A stretch of 43,468 bases of DNA from Chromatiaceae bacterium (lineage in GTDB: Bacteria > Pseudomonadota > Gammaproteobacteria > Chromatiales > Chromatiaceae), in NCBI GenBank assembly GCA_013426805.1, contig JACDZG010000057.1, forward strand, positions 1 to 43,468. The letters run 5' to 3'. Position numbers and translations under genes: made by a program. Below, one piece after another: positions 17,433-26,142 of the stretch (its first letter is position 1; every line of letters begins with the position of its first letter). The notes beneath the pieces were generated by a model. That model saw only the letters and a program-made list of their open reading frames with translations, had not been told where the DNA came from and did no database searches.

Positions 17433-20400
17433 GTGCGGTCCTGAAAGACCTCTACGCGACCCACGAGATCTGCGAACTCGTCCGCGATGTGGACGGCGCG
17501 CGCCTGGTCGCGGCATTGGGGGTGCCATCGCACCCGGCCGTTCGACCAAACCCCGTAGGTCGCTTGCGCATTGCCGCTGTTGCCGGGTTGCAGGACGCAT
17601 TGGCCAGCGCAGACCTGTACCGGCAACAGCGCGGAACGCTAGCCGATTCCGGGCCGCCGGACCTTAGCGTCTTTCAAACCTGGGACGCCTATCTTGAGGC
17701 ATTGTCTGCCGCGGGCGGCACCCCGTCCCTTGATGATCTCCTGGCCTATGCAGCCGCCGGCTATCTGGCCCGCCGCGACACTGAAGTCCGCGCTTTCCTG
17801 CGTCGTGTATCCGGCTTCCCAAGCGGGGGCGACAAGCCTTGGCCCGAGCAGGTGCGCGAGGACGTCGCGCGCGCCCTCTTGTCCATGGCGCGACAGGGAA
17901 GTCGTGCTGACCTCATTGAAGGAAATGCGATCATTGATCGACTGTCCGCCATTCAGCAAGGGCATGACAGTCAATGGCTGGAGTCGCGTAACGGGAGCGG
18001 GCGGCGCGATGCACTCACCCTGCTGGGGTTCTACCACCTGGCCCAACTCGCGGTGCGACTTTCCGAATACATGCTGGCGGGGTCGGTCGCCGACGCTTCC
18101 GGAGCGCGGCGGGACTTGGAGCCCGAACTCAAGCGCCTGTTGACCAGAGCAGAGGACTATCTGGAGGCCGCCGGGGACCCGGAGGCTTTGGCCTGGCTAG
18201 CCTCGGTCAAGGTCGTCGCCTGGCGGCTCTATTCGGACTCGATCTGGAAGACCGCTCAGGGTCTCTATCCCCGCATGAACGAGCTTTTGAGTGCGCTCAT
18301 GGCCGCCGGGCGGGAGCACCCGATCTTCAGCCTGATGCCGTCTCAACAGGAGGCACTGCGGGAAAGTCTGCTCGACCCGGTGCGGGTCTGCGTGGTCCTG
18401 CAGATGCCGACCGGCGCCGGCAAGACCCTATTGGCGGAGTTCGCCATCCTGCAGAGCCTGCAATCCTTTGGTAAGGATTCACGTGTTCTCTACCTGACGC
18501 CGACGCGGGCCTTGGCGACCCAGGTGCGCCGAACGCTCAACAGCGACTTGGGTTCCCTGGGGATTGCGGTGTCGGCGGCCGGCGGTGCCTTTGAGGAGGA
18601 CCCCTACGAACTCGGCTTGCTCCAATCGGCTGACGGCGTCATCGTGGCCACGCCGGAAAAGACGGACCTCCTGCTGCGTGCCCATCGTGACTGGTTCGAC
18701 CGGGTGCGCTTGATCGTTGTCGATGAGGCCCATCTGCTGAGGGATGGGGAGCGGGGTGTTCGCCTGGAGTTATTGCTTGCGAATCTGCGCCGCGAATGCA
18801 AGGACATCCGGCTGCTGCTGCTCACCCCCTTTGTCGATAACGCCGTTGAGATTGCCACCTGGCTGGGTGGTGACCGCGGCGCCCCCATCAATATCGCCTG
18901 GCGTCCATCCCGACTGATGATCGGACTCGCCAAACTCGCCGGGCGCAAGCCCAACCGTGCCTTTGAGATTACCTGGCGTGAGCCGCACAGCGAGCGGCCT
19001 GATCCGCGGCCATCAAGACTCCCGGTGGCCGCCGATTCCGGCCCGTTCTCGACGGCTCGTGAAAAGCTGGTCTATCTTGCCCGTCGCTTCGTTAACCTGG
19101 GTCCGGTGCTGGGTTTTTTCAGCGCGAGCAGATCCGAACCGGAGAAGGCCGCAGCGGAGATTGCCGAAGGCCGTGACCTGCTCGCCCCGGAAAAGGCGAC
19201 ACCGGGGCTGCGGCTTGCCATCGCCTTGGCGCAAGCCGATTACGGTACGGAATCGGCTTTGGTGCGTTGTCTGGAGCGAGGAGTTGCCTTCCACCACGCT
19301 GCCTTGTCATCGGAACTGCGTTTCCTGATCGAAGACCAAGTCCGCGCCGGTACTATCAGGTTCATCGCCGCGACTTCGACCCTGGCGCAAGGCATGAACT
19401 TCCCCGTCAGCACCGTGCTGATCCATTCGGTGCATAAGCCGAACGGTGGCGGCGATTTGACCTCCGGTGAATTCTGGAACATCGCCGGGCGTGCCGGCCG
19501 CGTCGGCATGGCCGACAAGGGACTCGTGGTCTTCGTCAACCACAAACACCTTGCCAAGTGGGAAGGTTACGCTGACGCCCTGAGCGATGATATCAGGTCC
19601 GCCCTGTTGGACGTTCTTGATCAGGCGAGTACGTCGGCGACCCTCAAGGATGCCTACCACAATTATCCTCAACTCCGGCCTTTCTTCCAGTACCTCGCCC
19701 ATGCGGTTGCCACACTAGGTGCGAATCGGGCGCGTGACGCCTTGGATGAACTGCTGCAAATGAGCTTGGCCAATAGCCAGGCCAGTGGATCGATACAGCG
19801 CCGGCAGTTACGCGGTTTGGCCCAGAGCTATCTGGCCGAGATCGCCGTAAAGCAGACCGGCTATCTCAAGACCGCCGATGCGACGGGTCTGGGTTCCTTC
19901 AGCTTCGACTCCCTGTATGCCGCTATTCGCCATGATTCATTATTGCAGCAAGGTCCCGGCGCCGTCCTTGGCAACAAGGCGGACGGCATCAAGCACCTCA
20001 TCGAGGCCTTGCGCTGGCTGCCCGAATTGGAACTCGGGATCGGCAAAGGGACGGGTGAGATGGATACCGCGGCCGTCGCGCGTGTCGTGCAGGGCTGGAT
20101 GGATGGCAGTTCGGTACAAGACCTCGCCGTAGAATTTCCCGGCACGGAACCGGACGACCGCGTGCGTAAAGCCGGCGTCTATGTCCACAGCACGGTCGCC
20201 ATGACGGTGGCCTGGGGCGCGCATGCCTATCTGCGCGGCCTGGGACTCACCAACAACGCGGTCATGGATGCCAGTACGGCCGAACAGCAGATGTTGCCGG
20301 CCTATATCCAGTACGGGGTCCGCACGCCGGAGGCAGCCGTCGCCGGACTCTTGGGAGTACCCCGCCAACTCGCCGAGGCCGTGGGTGCCGACTATCGGGA

Positions 20401-20572
20401 TCAGCACGGCAGGCTCGATCCCAAGGATGCCGGCCGGCTCAAGGACTATGTGGAGCGCGCCGATCAAGCCGATTGGAGCCGCATCCTCGGGCGTTCCACC
20501 TTGGCTGGCCGGATTGATCCAGGGGATGTCCGGCTGGTGTGGCGGCAGATGCAAGGGTTGACCGAATCCTGA
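17429..20572 (+). CDS. SF2 DEAH helicase, Ski2-like, HamB-like
   Basis: 1047 residues from a GTG that overlaps the previous stop. A 300-residue N-terminal helical region is followed by a helicase core: motif I QMPTGAGKT (ending 333), Ia LTPTRALATQV, Ib VIVATPEK, II VVDEAH (430-435), III-like LLLTP, V AATSTLAQGMNFP (648-659) and VI NIAGRAGRVG (684-693). Motif VI begins with N-I rather than the usual Q-M of Ski2 enzymes. The 350-residue C-terminal part is helical with no nuclease motif. With the upstream nuclease it probably forms a DNA-sensing or DNA-degrading defence complex. Compare HamB of Hachiman systems; the match is inferred from architecture. Confidence 0.8.
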   Translation: MSAVLKDLYATHEICELVRDVDGARLVAALGVPSHPAVRPNPVGRLRIAAVAGLQDALASADLYRQQRGTLADSGPPDLSVFQTWDAYLEALSAAGGTPSLDDLLAYAAAGYLARRDTEVRAFLRRVSGFPSGGDKPWPEQVREDVARALLSMARQGSRADLIEGNAIIDRLSAIQQGHDSQWLESRNGSGRRDALTLLGFYHLAQLAVRLSEYMLAGSVADASGARRDLEPELKRLLTRAEDYLEAAGDPEALAWLASVKVVAWRLYSDSIWKTAQGLYPRMNELLSALMAAGREHPIFSLMPSQQEALRESLLDPVRVCVVLQMPTGAGKTLLAEFAILQSLQSFGKDSRVLYLTPTRALATQVRRTLNSDLGSLGIAVSAAGGAFEEDPYELGLLQSADGVIVATPEKTDLLLRAHRDWFDRVRLIVVDEAHLLRDGERGVRLELLLANLRRECKDIRLLLLTPFVDNAVEIATWLGGDRGAPINIAWRPSRLMIGLAKLAGRKPNRAFEITWREPHSERPDPRPSRLPVAADSGPFSTAREKLVYLARRFVNLGPVLGFFSASRSEPEKAAAEIAEGRDLLAPEKATPGLRLAIALAQADYGTESALVRCLERGVAFHHAALSSELRFLIEDQVRAGTIRFIAATSTLAQGMNFPVSTVLIHSVHKPNGGGDLTSGEFWNIAGRAGRVGMADKGLVVFVNHKHLAKWEGYADALSDDIRSALLDVLDQASTSATLKDAYHNYPQLRPFFQYLAHAVATLGANRARDALDELLQMSLANSQASGSIQRRQLRGLAQSYLAEIAVKQTGYLKTADATGLGSFSFDSLYAAIRHDSLLQQGPGAVLGNKADGIKHLIEALRWLPELELGIGKGTGEMDTAAVARVVQGWMDGSSVQDLAVEFPGTEPDDRVRKAGVYVHSTVAMTVAWGAHAYLRGLGLTNNAVMDASTAEQQMLPAYIQYGVRTPEAAVAGLLGVPRQLAEAVGADYRDQHGRLDPKDAGRLKDYVERADQADWSRILGRSTLAGRIDPGDVRLVWRQMQGLTES

Positions 20573-20729
20573 CCGTCGCCGTCCTCGCCGACGGTTGGTC
20601 CCTCCGGTGCGAGCTTGCTTGACGCGGCGCAATCGCAACCGGACTCCTCATTCAAATGCCCCCTCGACAGCGGCCGGTCGGATCGCAGGTCTATACTGCG
20701 CCTCATCCCCCAACCGCGGAGCTGCCCCC

Positions 20730-21311
20730 ATGTCCCTGCAACCCAAACTGCAACTGACCTTCGATGACTGGCTGGAAGGCGAGCGGGCGTCCCTGGAGGG
20801 GCGCAGCGAGTACCTGGACGGCGAGGTCTTCGCCATGACCGGGGCGAGCGTCGAGCACAACGCTATCGTCGTCAACATCGTCAGGGAACTGAGCATCCAG
20901 ATGAAGGGCCGGCCCTGCCAGGTCTACGCCAACGACCTGAAGGTGCGCATCCGCCCCGCCGACGCCGGCAAGTACCCGGATTTGATCGCCCTGTGTGGCG
21001 AGCATCAGTTTCAGGATGGCCGCCGCGACGTGCTGCTCAATCCCAGCCTGATCGTGGAGGTGCTGTCGGACTCGACCGAGGCCTACGACCGCGGCAAGAA
21101 ATTTGCCATCTACCGCCAAATTCCGAGTCTCAGGGAGTACCTCTTGGTCTCTCAGCACCAGGTTCAGGTGGAACTGTTCAGTCGGGGTGACGACGGCCGC
21201 TGGACCCTATCGGACTATTCCGCCCTGACCGACAGCGTGCCCCTGCCCGGCGTCGGTTGCACCCTGTCGTTGGCGGAGGTCTACGATAAGGTGGATCTTA
21301 AGCCTGCCTGA
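20730..21311 (+). CDS. Uma2 family endonuclease-like protein
   Basis: 193 residues from the ATG at 20730, which has GGAG upstream; longer in-frame starts cross non-coding-looking sequence. The Uma2 family (PF05685, PD-(D/E)XK fold) is shown by FDDWLEGE near the start, YLDGEVFAMTGAS..HN (about 30-50), KYPDL (about 88-92), the strand NPSLIVEVLSDST (110-122), and RGKKFAIYRQIPSLREYLLV. Uma2 proteins are present in many copies in cyanobacteria and some Chromatiaceae; their role is not established. It is convergent with the TPR3 gene, 39 bases away. Confidence 0.88.
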   Translation: MSLQPKLQLTFDDWLEGERASLEGRSEYLDGEVFAMTGASVEHNAIVVNIVRELSIQMKGRPCQVYANDLKVRIRPADAGKYPDLIALCGEHQFQDGRRDVLLNPSLIVEVLSDSTEAYDRGKKFAIYRQIPSLREYLLVSQHQVQVELFSRGDDGRWTLSDYSALTDSVPLPGVGCTLSLAEVYDKVDLKPA

Positions 21312-21350
21312 AGCCGCGTAGCGGGCCGCCGACTTGCCGCCAGCATCGGG

Positions 21351-23411
21351 TCAAATCACTTGTGCTGCGGCTAACCAGTCCTCTTCCGCCGCATCGCGGC
21401 GGTCGGCGAAGGCCGCTTCCTGGTAGACCCAGGCGTTGCGCTTGAGGTCTTCCGGGTCGTCCGCGCTCACCCGCGTTCGCGGCAGGTCCGCGTCGCTGAG
21501 CACCCGGATGATCGGCTCGAACTGCGGCAGGTCGCGCAGCAATGGTGCCCAGTCCACCGCCTCGCCGGCCCGCCCGCGACTGCGTTGGGCGTAGATGCGG
21601 GTCACCGACTCATAGGTCTCGCGGGCACCCCACCACTGGGCGGCAGCGGTCCAGCCGTCGTTGGCGGCGATCAACAGGCCCTCTTCCACGTCGTGCTCCG
21701 GGCCGGCGCAGAGGCGCTTGATCGCGGCCCGGGCCAGGTCGTGTTTGCCTGCCTGACGGAACAGAGTGCTCGCTCCCAGGGCCGGGGCCTGGGCCAGGCC
21801 CCGACCGGCAATGTCGGCCAGGGTGTTCGGGTCGCCGTCCTGGCTTTCGTGCGGCACCTGACGGTGCCGCGGCTGGAGATTGCCGGACCGGGCGAAGTCG
21901 AGAAGACGAGCCAACTCGCCCACTTTCGGGTCATGGGCTCGTTGCTGGGCATCAAGCCGCCGCGCGATCTCCAACCAGCGCCCTGCCTCCTGCAGGTCGC
22001 CGATCTGGATCAATGCATCCGTGTAGTCGTTGCACAGCGGGAGGTGGGTTGGATGGGCCGTGACTGCAGAACCTAGTACCGGCAATGCGGCTTCGGGTCC
22101 GTTCAGCTCCAGCAATGCGTGGCCGTAACCGGCCAGAGCCACCGGATTGCTGGGGAAACGGCGGGCGGCCTCAGCGTAGGCAGCCAGGGCTGCAGCGTCC
22201 TCGCCGCGGCGCAGTAGGGCGTGGCCGAGTTGAGTATGCGCATAGGCGTCAGATGGGAAGCGGCGACGGGCGTGCCAGAAAACGGCACGGGCCCGGGTCC
22301 AGTCCCCGGCGGCATCCAGGGCCGCACCCAAGGCCGCCCAGTTATGGTGGTTAGACGGCGCAAGACGCAATGCCTCATGGGCCAAGTCTGCGGCTTGGAT
22401 AGGATCGAACGGGCGCAATTCCCTGGACAGACGTTCGAAACATCGCACCAGGTAATAGCTATCCCCGGTGTCCTGCACGTACTGGCGGTGACCAGCAACC
22501 AATAGTTTCAACCGCCCCTGTGCGGCCGCGCGCCCAGAGACCTGAATCAGGCTCACCAACTCGCTCAACTCGGCCGGCATAGGCAAGCGCGGAGGCGATC
22601 CACCCTGCCGGGGAGCTTTGAACGCATTGGGCACGGCCGCCTCCAGCCAGGCGCGCGCGTCGGCCTCCATTTGGCGCTTGCTGTCCCCGATCTGTTGGCC
22701 GATTGCCCGGCGCAGGGGCTTGGACAGGGTGGCAGGTGTCATGGATTGCAGGGCGCAGATGTAGGCAATCTCATCGTTCATGGCGTCCGGGCCGGCGCGA
22801 CGCCTCGCCAGCCCCTCGGCGAACTGGACCAAGCCACCGAAGAATCCCGGGGCCAGGCCCGGACGACTGGGGTCGGCCGGGGGCAACAGACGCAGCCCGA
22901 CGAGGGCGGCACGTCCCTGCCACAGCGGCGTTTGACCCTCCAGCCGGGAGAGGCGCAGCCAGAAGGGCTCCAGCGAGCAATCCGATTGTGCGTTGGCCAG
23001 GGTCGAGAACAAAGCATCCAGGGGCGTGGCCGGTCCACCGACCTCCAGTGCCTCCAACCAGCGATAATCGCTGGGCGCGCGGCCTTGCAGCCAGCGTCGG
23101 CACTCCGGGAGTCCGAGCAAATCCACCGCCCGCAACGCCTCGGCCAGTGCCTGGGCATAACGGCGCGTGCGCAGCCCATCCACCGCTGTCTTGCCCCAAT
23201 GCTCACGCAGCCAACGCAGGACAATGGCGTCGAGGGTCTGGCCCGGATCGGCAACGATCTGACCCAGCGCGACCGCGGCCGGCAAGGTGTTGAATGCGCC
23301 CAGGTGGGCGCGGCCGGTGAGTGCCTGGTCCAGTGCCTCCAGGGGACGCAGCCGGAAGTGCTCCAGCCAGTCACGGGCGGCCTGATCAGCGGGGGCGGCG
23401 GCAGTGCTCAT
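21351..23411 (-). CDS. TPR protein 3, partner in X-TPR module copy 3
   Basis: 686 residues from the ATG at 23411, whose first bases overlap the X3 stop (ATGA). The N-terminal region carries the module signature: FWLRLSRLEGQTPLWQGRAALVGLRLLP, parallel to WWQLCELPPDQPWYRGHCGIVGLRGLP in TPR2, and later VQDTGDSYYLVRCFERL. Four or five TPR units follow around residues 340-500, for example AWHARRRFPSDAYAH-like and AEAARRFPSNPVALAGYGHALLE. The C-terminal 180 residues are helical without a recognised domain and end near AAEEDWLAAAQVI, faintly like the RLEEDWVRRY end of TPR2. Cytoplasmic; function unknown. Confidence 0.8.
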   Translation of the reverse strand: MSTAAAPADQAARDWLEHFRLRPLEALDQALTGRAHLGAFNTLPAAVALGQIVADPGQTLDAIVLRWLREHWGKTAVDGLRTRRYAQALAEALRAVDLLGLPECRRWLQGRAPSDYRWLEALEVGGPATPLDALFSTLANAQSDCSLEPFWLRLSRLEGQTPLWQGRAALVGLRLLPPADPSRPGLAPGFFGGLVQFAEGLARRRAGPDAMNDEIAYICALQSMTPATLSKPLRRAIGQQIGDSKRQMEADARAWLEAAVPNAFKAPRQGGSPPRLPMPAELSELVSLIQVSGRAAAQGRLKLLVAGHRQYVQDTGDSYYLVRCFERLSRELRPFDPIQAADLAHEALRLAPSNHHNWAALGAALDAAGDWTRARAVFWHARRRFPSDAYAHTQLGHALLRRGEDAAALAAYAEAARRFPSNPVALAGYGHALLELNGPEAALPVLGSAVTAHPTHLPLCNDYTDALIQIGDLQEAGRWLEIARRLDAQQRAHDPKVGELARLLDFARSGNLQPRHRQVPHESQDGDPNTLADIAGRGLAQAPALGASTLFRQAGKHDLARAAIKRLCAGPEHDVEEGLLIAANDGWTAAAQWWGARETYESVTRIYAQRSRGRAGEAVDWAPLLRDLPQFEPIIRVLSDADLPRTRVSADDPEDLKRNAWVYQEAAFADRRDAAEEDWLAAAQVI

Positions 23412-23875
23412 AGCGGGATGCCTGCTGCGAATTGATCGTGGCCCGCCCACAGTCTCACCCAGTCCAGGTGGCAGCGACGCCGACCGGACAGTGACAGAGC
23501 GGGGTCCAGCGGCCGGTCAATGTAGGCGACCGCCCAGCAATGCTCCGGTTGGTAGTCGAAGCAAGGGTGGAGGAATTCGGTACGCAAGACGGTGATCGGG
23601 TCCTGGGGTTTGAGATTTCCACCGTTCTCGGGGCCAAAGGTCCAAGGGTGCGCAATAGCCCCGATCAGTTGGACTTGATCAGCAAGAAAATCGCCGTGCC
23701 GGGTGCGCCACTCGCCCAGATCCGCGACGGCTTCGCGTCCGAAGTATTTCCGGTAAGTGGAGCGGAGACTTGCCGGGAGGCGCTGCTCCATCAAGAAATT
23801 TCCGGCAATCGCCCGGTGACCGGCGTTGGCCCCTTGGAGCAGGTTGTCGAAAAGTTGTGTCAGTGAATCGTGCAC
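23408..23875 (-). CDS. X3: short form of the X protein, module copy 3
   Basis: 155 residues from a GTG at 23875 with AGGGA 7 bases upstream; an ATG at 23929 would add 18 residues. It has both ends of the X family: the head AGNFLMEQ, YRKYFG, EWRTRHGDFLADQV, which matches X2 ARNFLLDE, SYRDSG, WCAQHGKYLKQRV; and the tail LRTEFLHPCFDYQPEHCWAV, which matches REVLHPTLAFGARHLWRI. The middle of about 180 residues (with LRDRLGL and PTVLD in X1 and X2) is absent. The frame is intact and the ATGA overlap with TPR3 is kept, so this looks like a genuine compact form rather than a pseudogene. It may show the minimal unit needed to work with the TPR partner. Confidence 0.75.
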   Translation of the reverse strand: MHDSLTQLFDNLLQGANAGHRAIAGNFLMEQRLPASLRSTYRKYFGREAVADLGEWRTRHGDFLADQVQLIGAIAHPWTFGPENGGNLKPQDPITVLRTEFLHPCFDYQPEHCWAVAYIDRPLDPALSLSGRRRCHLDWVRLWAGHDQFAAGIPL

Positions 23876-24034
23876 TTGGGTCCCTGAGCGCTGGCCGATC
23901 GCTTTGCGATCATAGCAAATCCGGTTCATGGAGTAACGCGGGCAAGGTCGGTTTTGCCAGAGCCCCGTCGAGACCGCCGGAAGGTCGGCACGTATGACCG
24001 GCCCTCGTCAGTCCTCTGCCGGATCGGCGGCATG

Positions 24035-24283
24035 TCACCCCCAGGCATCGCGGTTGGCCGCGATCTCGCGCTCCATTCGGGCCGGGTCGCCAGGGAGTGC
24101 CGCGGCGAAGGCGGGGCTGTCCAAGACCTCCAACAGGGCCGCGCCCCGACCCTTGACCTGCGCCGCTACGTTGGTGGGCGAGAGGATGGTCAAGATCGCC
24201 CGTCTGGTCTGCTGCACATGCACGGACTCCAGCAGGGTCACCCGTCCATCCGGGCTGACTTCGGCTTCGACCGCCTGCAACAT
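24035..24283 (-). CDS. Small antitoxin-like protein, no toxin beside it
   Basis: 82 residues with a strong GGAGG ribosome binding site. The start MLQAVEAEVSPDGRVTLLE resembles short beta-rich proteins usually annotated as antitoxins of PIN-type toxins (an all-beta N-terminus with a G-x-V/I-x-L pattern). The second half is helical (AALLEVLDSPAFAAALPGDPARMEREIAANRDAWG). No toxin gene lies downstream; the next gene is X3, 160 bases on. It may be an orphan antitoxin. The family call is by look only. Confidence 0.55.
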   Translation of the reverse strand: MLQAVEAEVSPDGRVTLLESVHVQQTRRAILTILSPTNVAAQVKGRGAALLEVLDSPAFAAALPGDPARMEREIAANRDAWG

Positions 24284-24400
24284 GGTGGGCCTCCGTCTGT
24301 GGGAGTCGCTGACGCTGGGGTCCGGATCGAGTTCACGGCGTAACGTAGCATGTAGTCTGTCCTCGCCGAGGTGGAATGAGTTTGGTTTCTGAAACGCGGC

Positions 24401-24865
24401 CTACAGCACCGGCAGCGCGGTGCGCTCCACCACCCGCCGCAGCACGAAACTGGAGTGCACGCCGGTCACGCCCTCGATGCGGGTGATGCGCTCCAGCAGC
24501 AGATCCTGGTAGTGCTCCATGTCGCGGACGACGACCTTGAGCTGATAGTCCGCGTCCCGGCCGGTGATCAGCAGACATTCCAGCACCTCGGGCATGGCCG
24601 CGACGGCGGCGTCGAAACCCGCGAAGCGCTCCGGGGTGTGGCGGTCCATGGAGACGCTCAGGATCACCATCAGATTGAGACCGAGCCGCTTGGCATCCAG
24701 CAGGGCGCGGTAGCCGGTGATGATGCCGGCCTCTTCCAAAGCGCGCACCCGCCGCAGGCAGGGTGAGGGCGAGAGGCCGATCCGGTCGGCCAAATCCTGA
24801 TTGCTCAGCCGTCCTTCCTGTTGCAGTGCTTCAAGGATGCGGCGGTCGTAATTGTCGAGGTTCAT
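24401..24865 (-). CDS. Lrp/AsnC family transcriptional regulator
   Basis: 154 residues, the full family length. The N-terminal winged helix (LDNYDRRILEALQQEGRLSNQDLADRIGLSPSPCLRRVRALEEAGII) binds DNA and the C-terminal RAM domain (from about residue 65: LNLMVILSVSMD..HTPERF) binds amino acids and forms oligomers; V-V-RDMEHYQDLLLERI-RIEGV is typical. It probably regulates amino acid genes. A dyad TAGCA-N6-TGCTT 60 bases upstream is a likely own operator, and its duplicate lies in front of leuA, which fits an ancestral divergent lrp-leuA pair. Pieces of this gene also occur at 6246-6319 and 29129-29220. Confidence 0.93.
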   Translation of the reverse strand: MNLDNYDRRILEALQQEGRLSNQDLADRIGLSPSPCLRRVRALEEAGIITGYRALLDAKRLGLNLMVILSVSMDRHTPERFAGFDAAVAAMPEVLECLLITGRDADYQLKVVVRDMEHYQDLLLERITRIEGVTGVHSSFVLRRVVERTALPVL

Positions 24866-24944
24866 GCATCTTGCCCTGCGCTGGCGGCTGATCGATGTGC
24901 TGCTGTTTATTGCGGCGAAATATTAGCAGAAACTTGCTTAACTC
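24853..24944. repeat. 92-bp direct repeat, left copy (Lrp start and promoter)
   Basis: Aligns gap-free to 29129-29220 in the same orientation; the two copies share the first Lrp codons and the upstream operator. Together they bracket module copy 2 (X2-TPR2). Confidence 0.85.
24924..24939. promoter_or_regulatory. Candidate Lrp-type operator
   Basis: TAGCA-N6-TGCTT, A-T rich in the centre, in the Lrp upstream region. It resembles the Lrp consensus YAGHAWATTWTDCTR with one extra base. Autoregulation is likely but inferred. Confidence 0.45.
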
Positions 24945-25125
24945 ACGCCGTTTCTCGACATCTTTTCGTCCCTCCGCCGGGAGTCAGTATCTATTGTCGC
25001 CTAACAACGACCCTCAGAACCCTAATCCGCAGGAGTCCGGCAGGCTGGTCGGTAGGGTTCCCAGAGTGCTTATAGTGGTAGACTTTTACGGTTGCATTTT
25101 GGACATATCTGGAACGAAACGGACG

Positions 25126-26142
25126 ATGGGACCGCTCAGCACAACCGATTCCGGCTTTCGCGCCTTTCTTGACCGGATCTCCGCAGATCCAGCTCAGTAT
25201 CGAATGGCTGCCCGAAACTTCCTCTTGGACGAAGGCATCGCTCCCGCTCGTTGCGACAGTTACCGCGACAGTGGGGCCGCCGTGGATCATGCCGACCGCC
25301 CGGCGTGGTGCGCTCAGCACGGGAAATATCTGAAACAGCGGGTCTTTCGGCCGACCCCGGACACCGGCCTACCAACGGAGATCGATGCGGCAGACGAGGA
25401 TCTGTGCCCTGAGACTTTCCGCCTGGTCGTGCCGGGATCGCCCTTTGCTTCCAGCGATAAAGCGCTGCACCTCGTTCGTACTGAAGAACTCTCCTTCGTT
25501 GCCCGTTTGAGCGGCGTCCCACCAAACCGCCTGAAGGACTTGGCTCGGGACGTGGCGCAGCGCGGGACCGCGGCCGGCGGCTTCGCGGCGCTCGATAGCG
25601 CGCTACGCACCTGGGCCAAGCAGATCGACCTGCGCCCTACTTTCGCCGCATTCTGGGAGGATCTGTCCGATCTCTTCGGTGCTGTGCCGGGTGCGGACCC
25701 CGACGACTGGGCAGATCGGCTTCGCGACCGGCTCGGTTTGGCGCACCTGGATCCTGGCGCGCGCGGCGGACCCATCGACGTGCTGGTCTTTCGCTACGCG
25801 ATCGGCAGTCTGGCCCGCATCCTGAGCCGCGGTGCCGATGTCCGCGCGCTGGTGACGCCGACCGTGCTCGACGGCACATTCTCGGACGCCTTTTGCCCCG
25901 CCCCGCTCGGCGCCATGACCGGACATACCTTAGACCTGAGCGGTGCTTGCGAGGGACCAAGGCGCGAGGTGCTTCACCCGACCCTCGCCTTCGGTGCGCG
26001 TCACCTGTGGCGCATCGGGACCGTCAATGCGTCGGCGGATCTCGCATCGTTGGGGACCCTGCGCGGTCTGCACCTCGTATGGCTGCGCGAGCAGTGCGGC
26101 AGCGCGGACTATGCCGCGGACACCGACGGGGATCTGCTATGA
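25126..26142 (+). CDS. X2: unrecognised protein, module copy 2
   Basis: 338 residues from the ATG at 25126; the frame is open from 24895 but the upstream translation (SRRFSTSFRPSAGSQY) looks non-coding and has no match in X1. Shared X-family motifs: head ARNFLLDEG..C.SYRD and WCAQHGKYLKQRV; middle LRPTFAAFWEDL and DWADRLRDRLGLAHLDP; end TPTVLDGTFSDAFCPAPLGAMTGHTLDLSGA, REVLHPTLAFGARHLWRIG and LHLVWLREQCG. No membrane segment. The last codons overlap TPR2 by ATGA. Family unknown to me; the strongly conserved PTVLD and AF-PAPL blocks could be a binding or catalytic site. Confidence 0.78.
   Translation: MGPLSTTDSGFRAFLDRISADPAQYRMAARNFLLDEGIAPARCDSYRDSGAAVDHADRPAWCAQHGKYLKQRVFRPTPDTGLPTEIDAADEDLCPETFRLVVPGSPFASSDKALHLVRTEELSFVARLSGVPPNRLKDLARDVAQRGTAAGGFAALDSALRTWAKQIDLRPTFAAFWEDLSDLFGAVPGADPDDWADRLRDRLGLAHLDPGARGGPIDVLVFRYAIGSLARILSRGADVRALVTPTVLDGTFSDAFCPAPLGAMTGHTLDLSGACEGPRREVLHPTLAFGARHLWRIGTVNASADLASLGTLRGLHLVWLREQCGSADYAADTDGDLL

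Noticed and set aside
24895-25125. Extension of X2 to the first ATG at 24895
   Set aside because: It would run through the Lrp promoter repeat and has no counterpart in X1 or X3.
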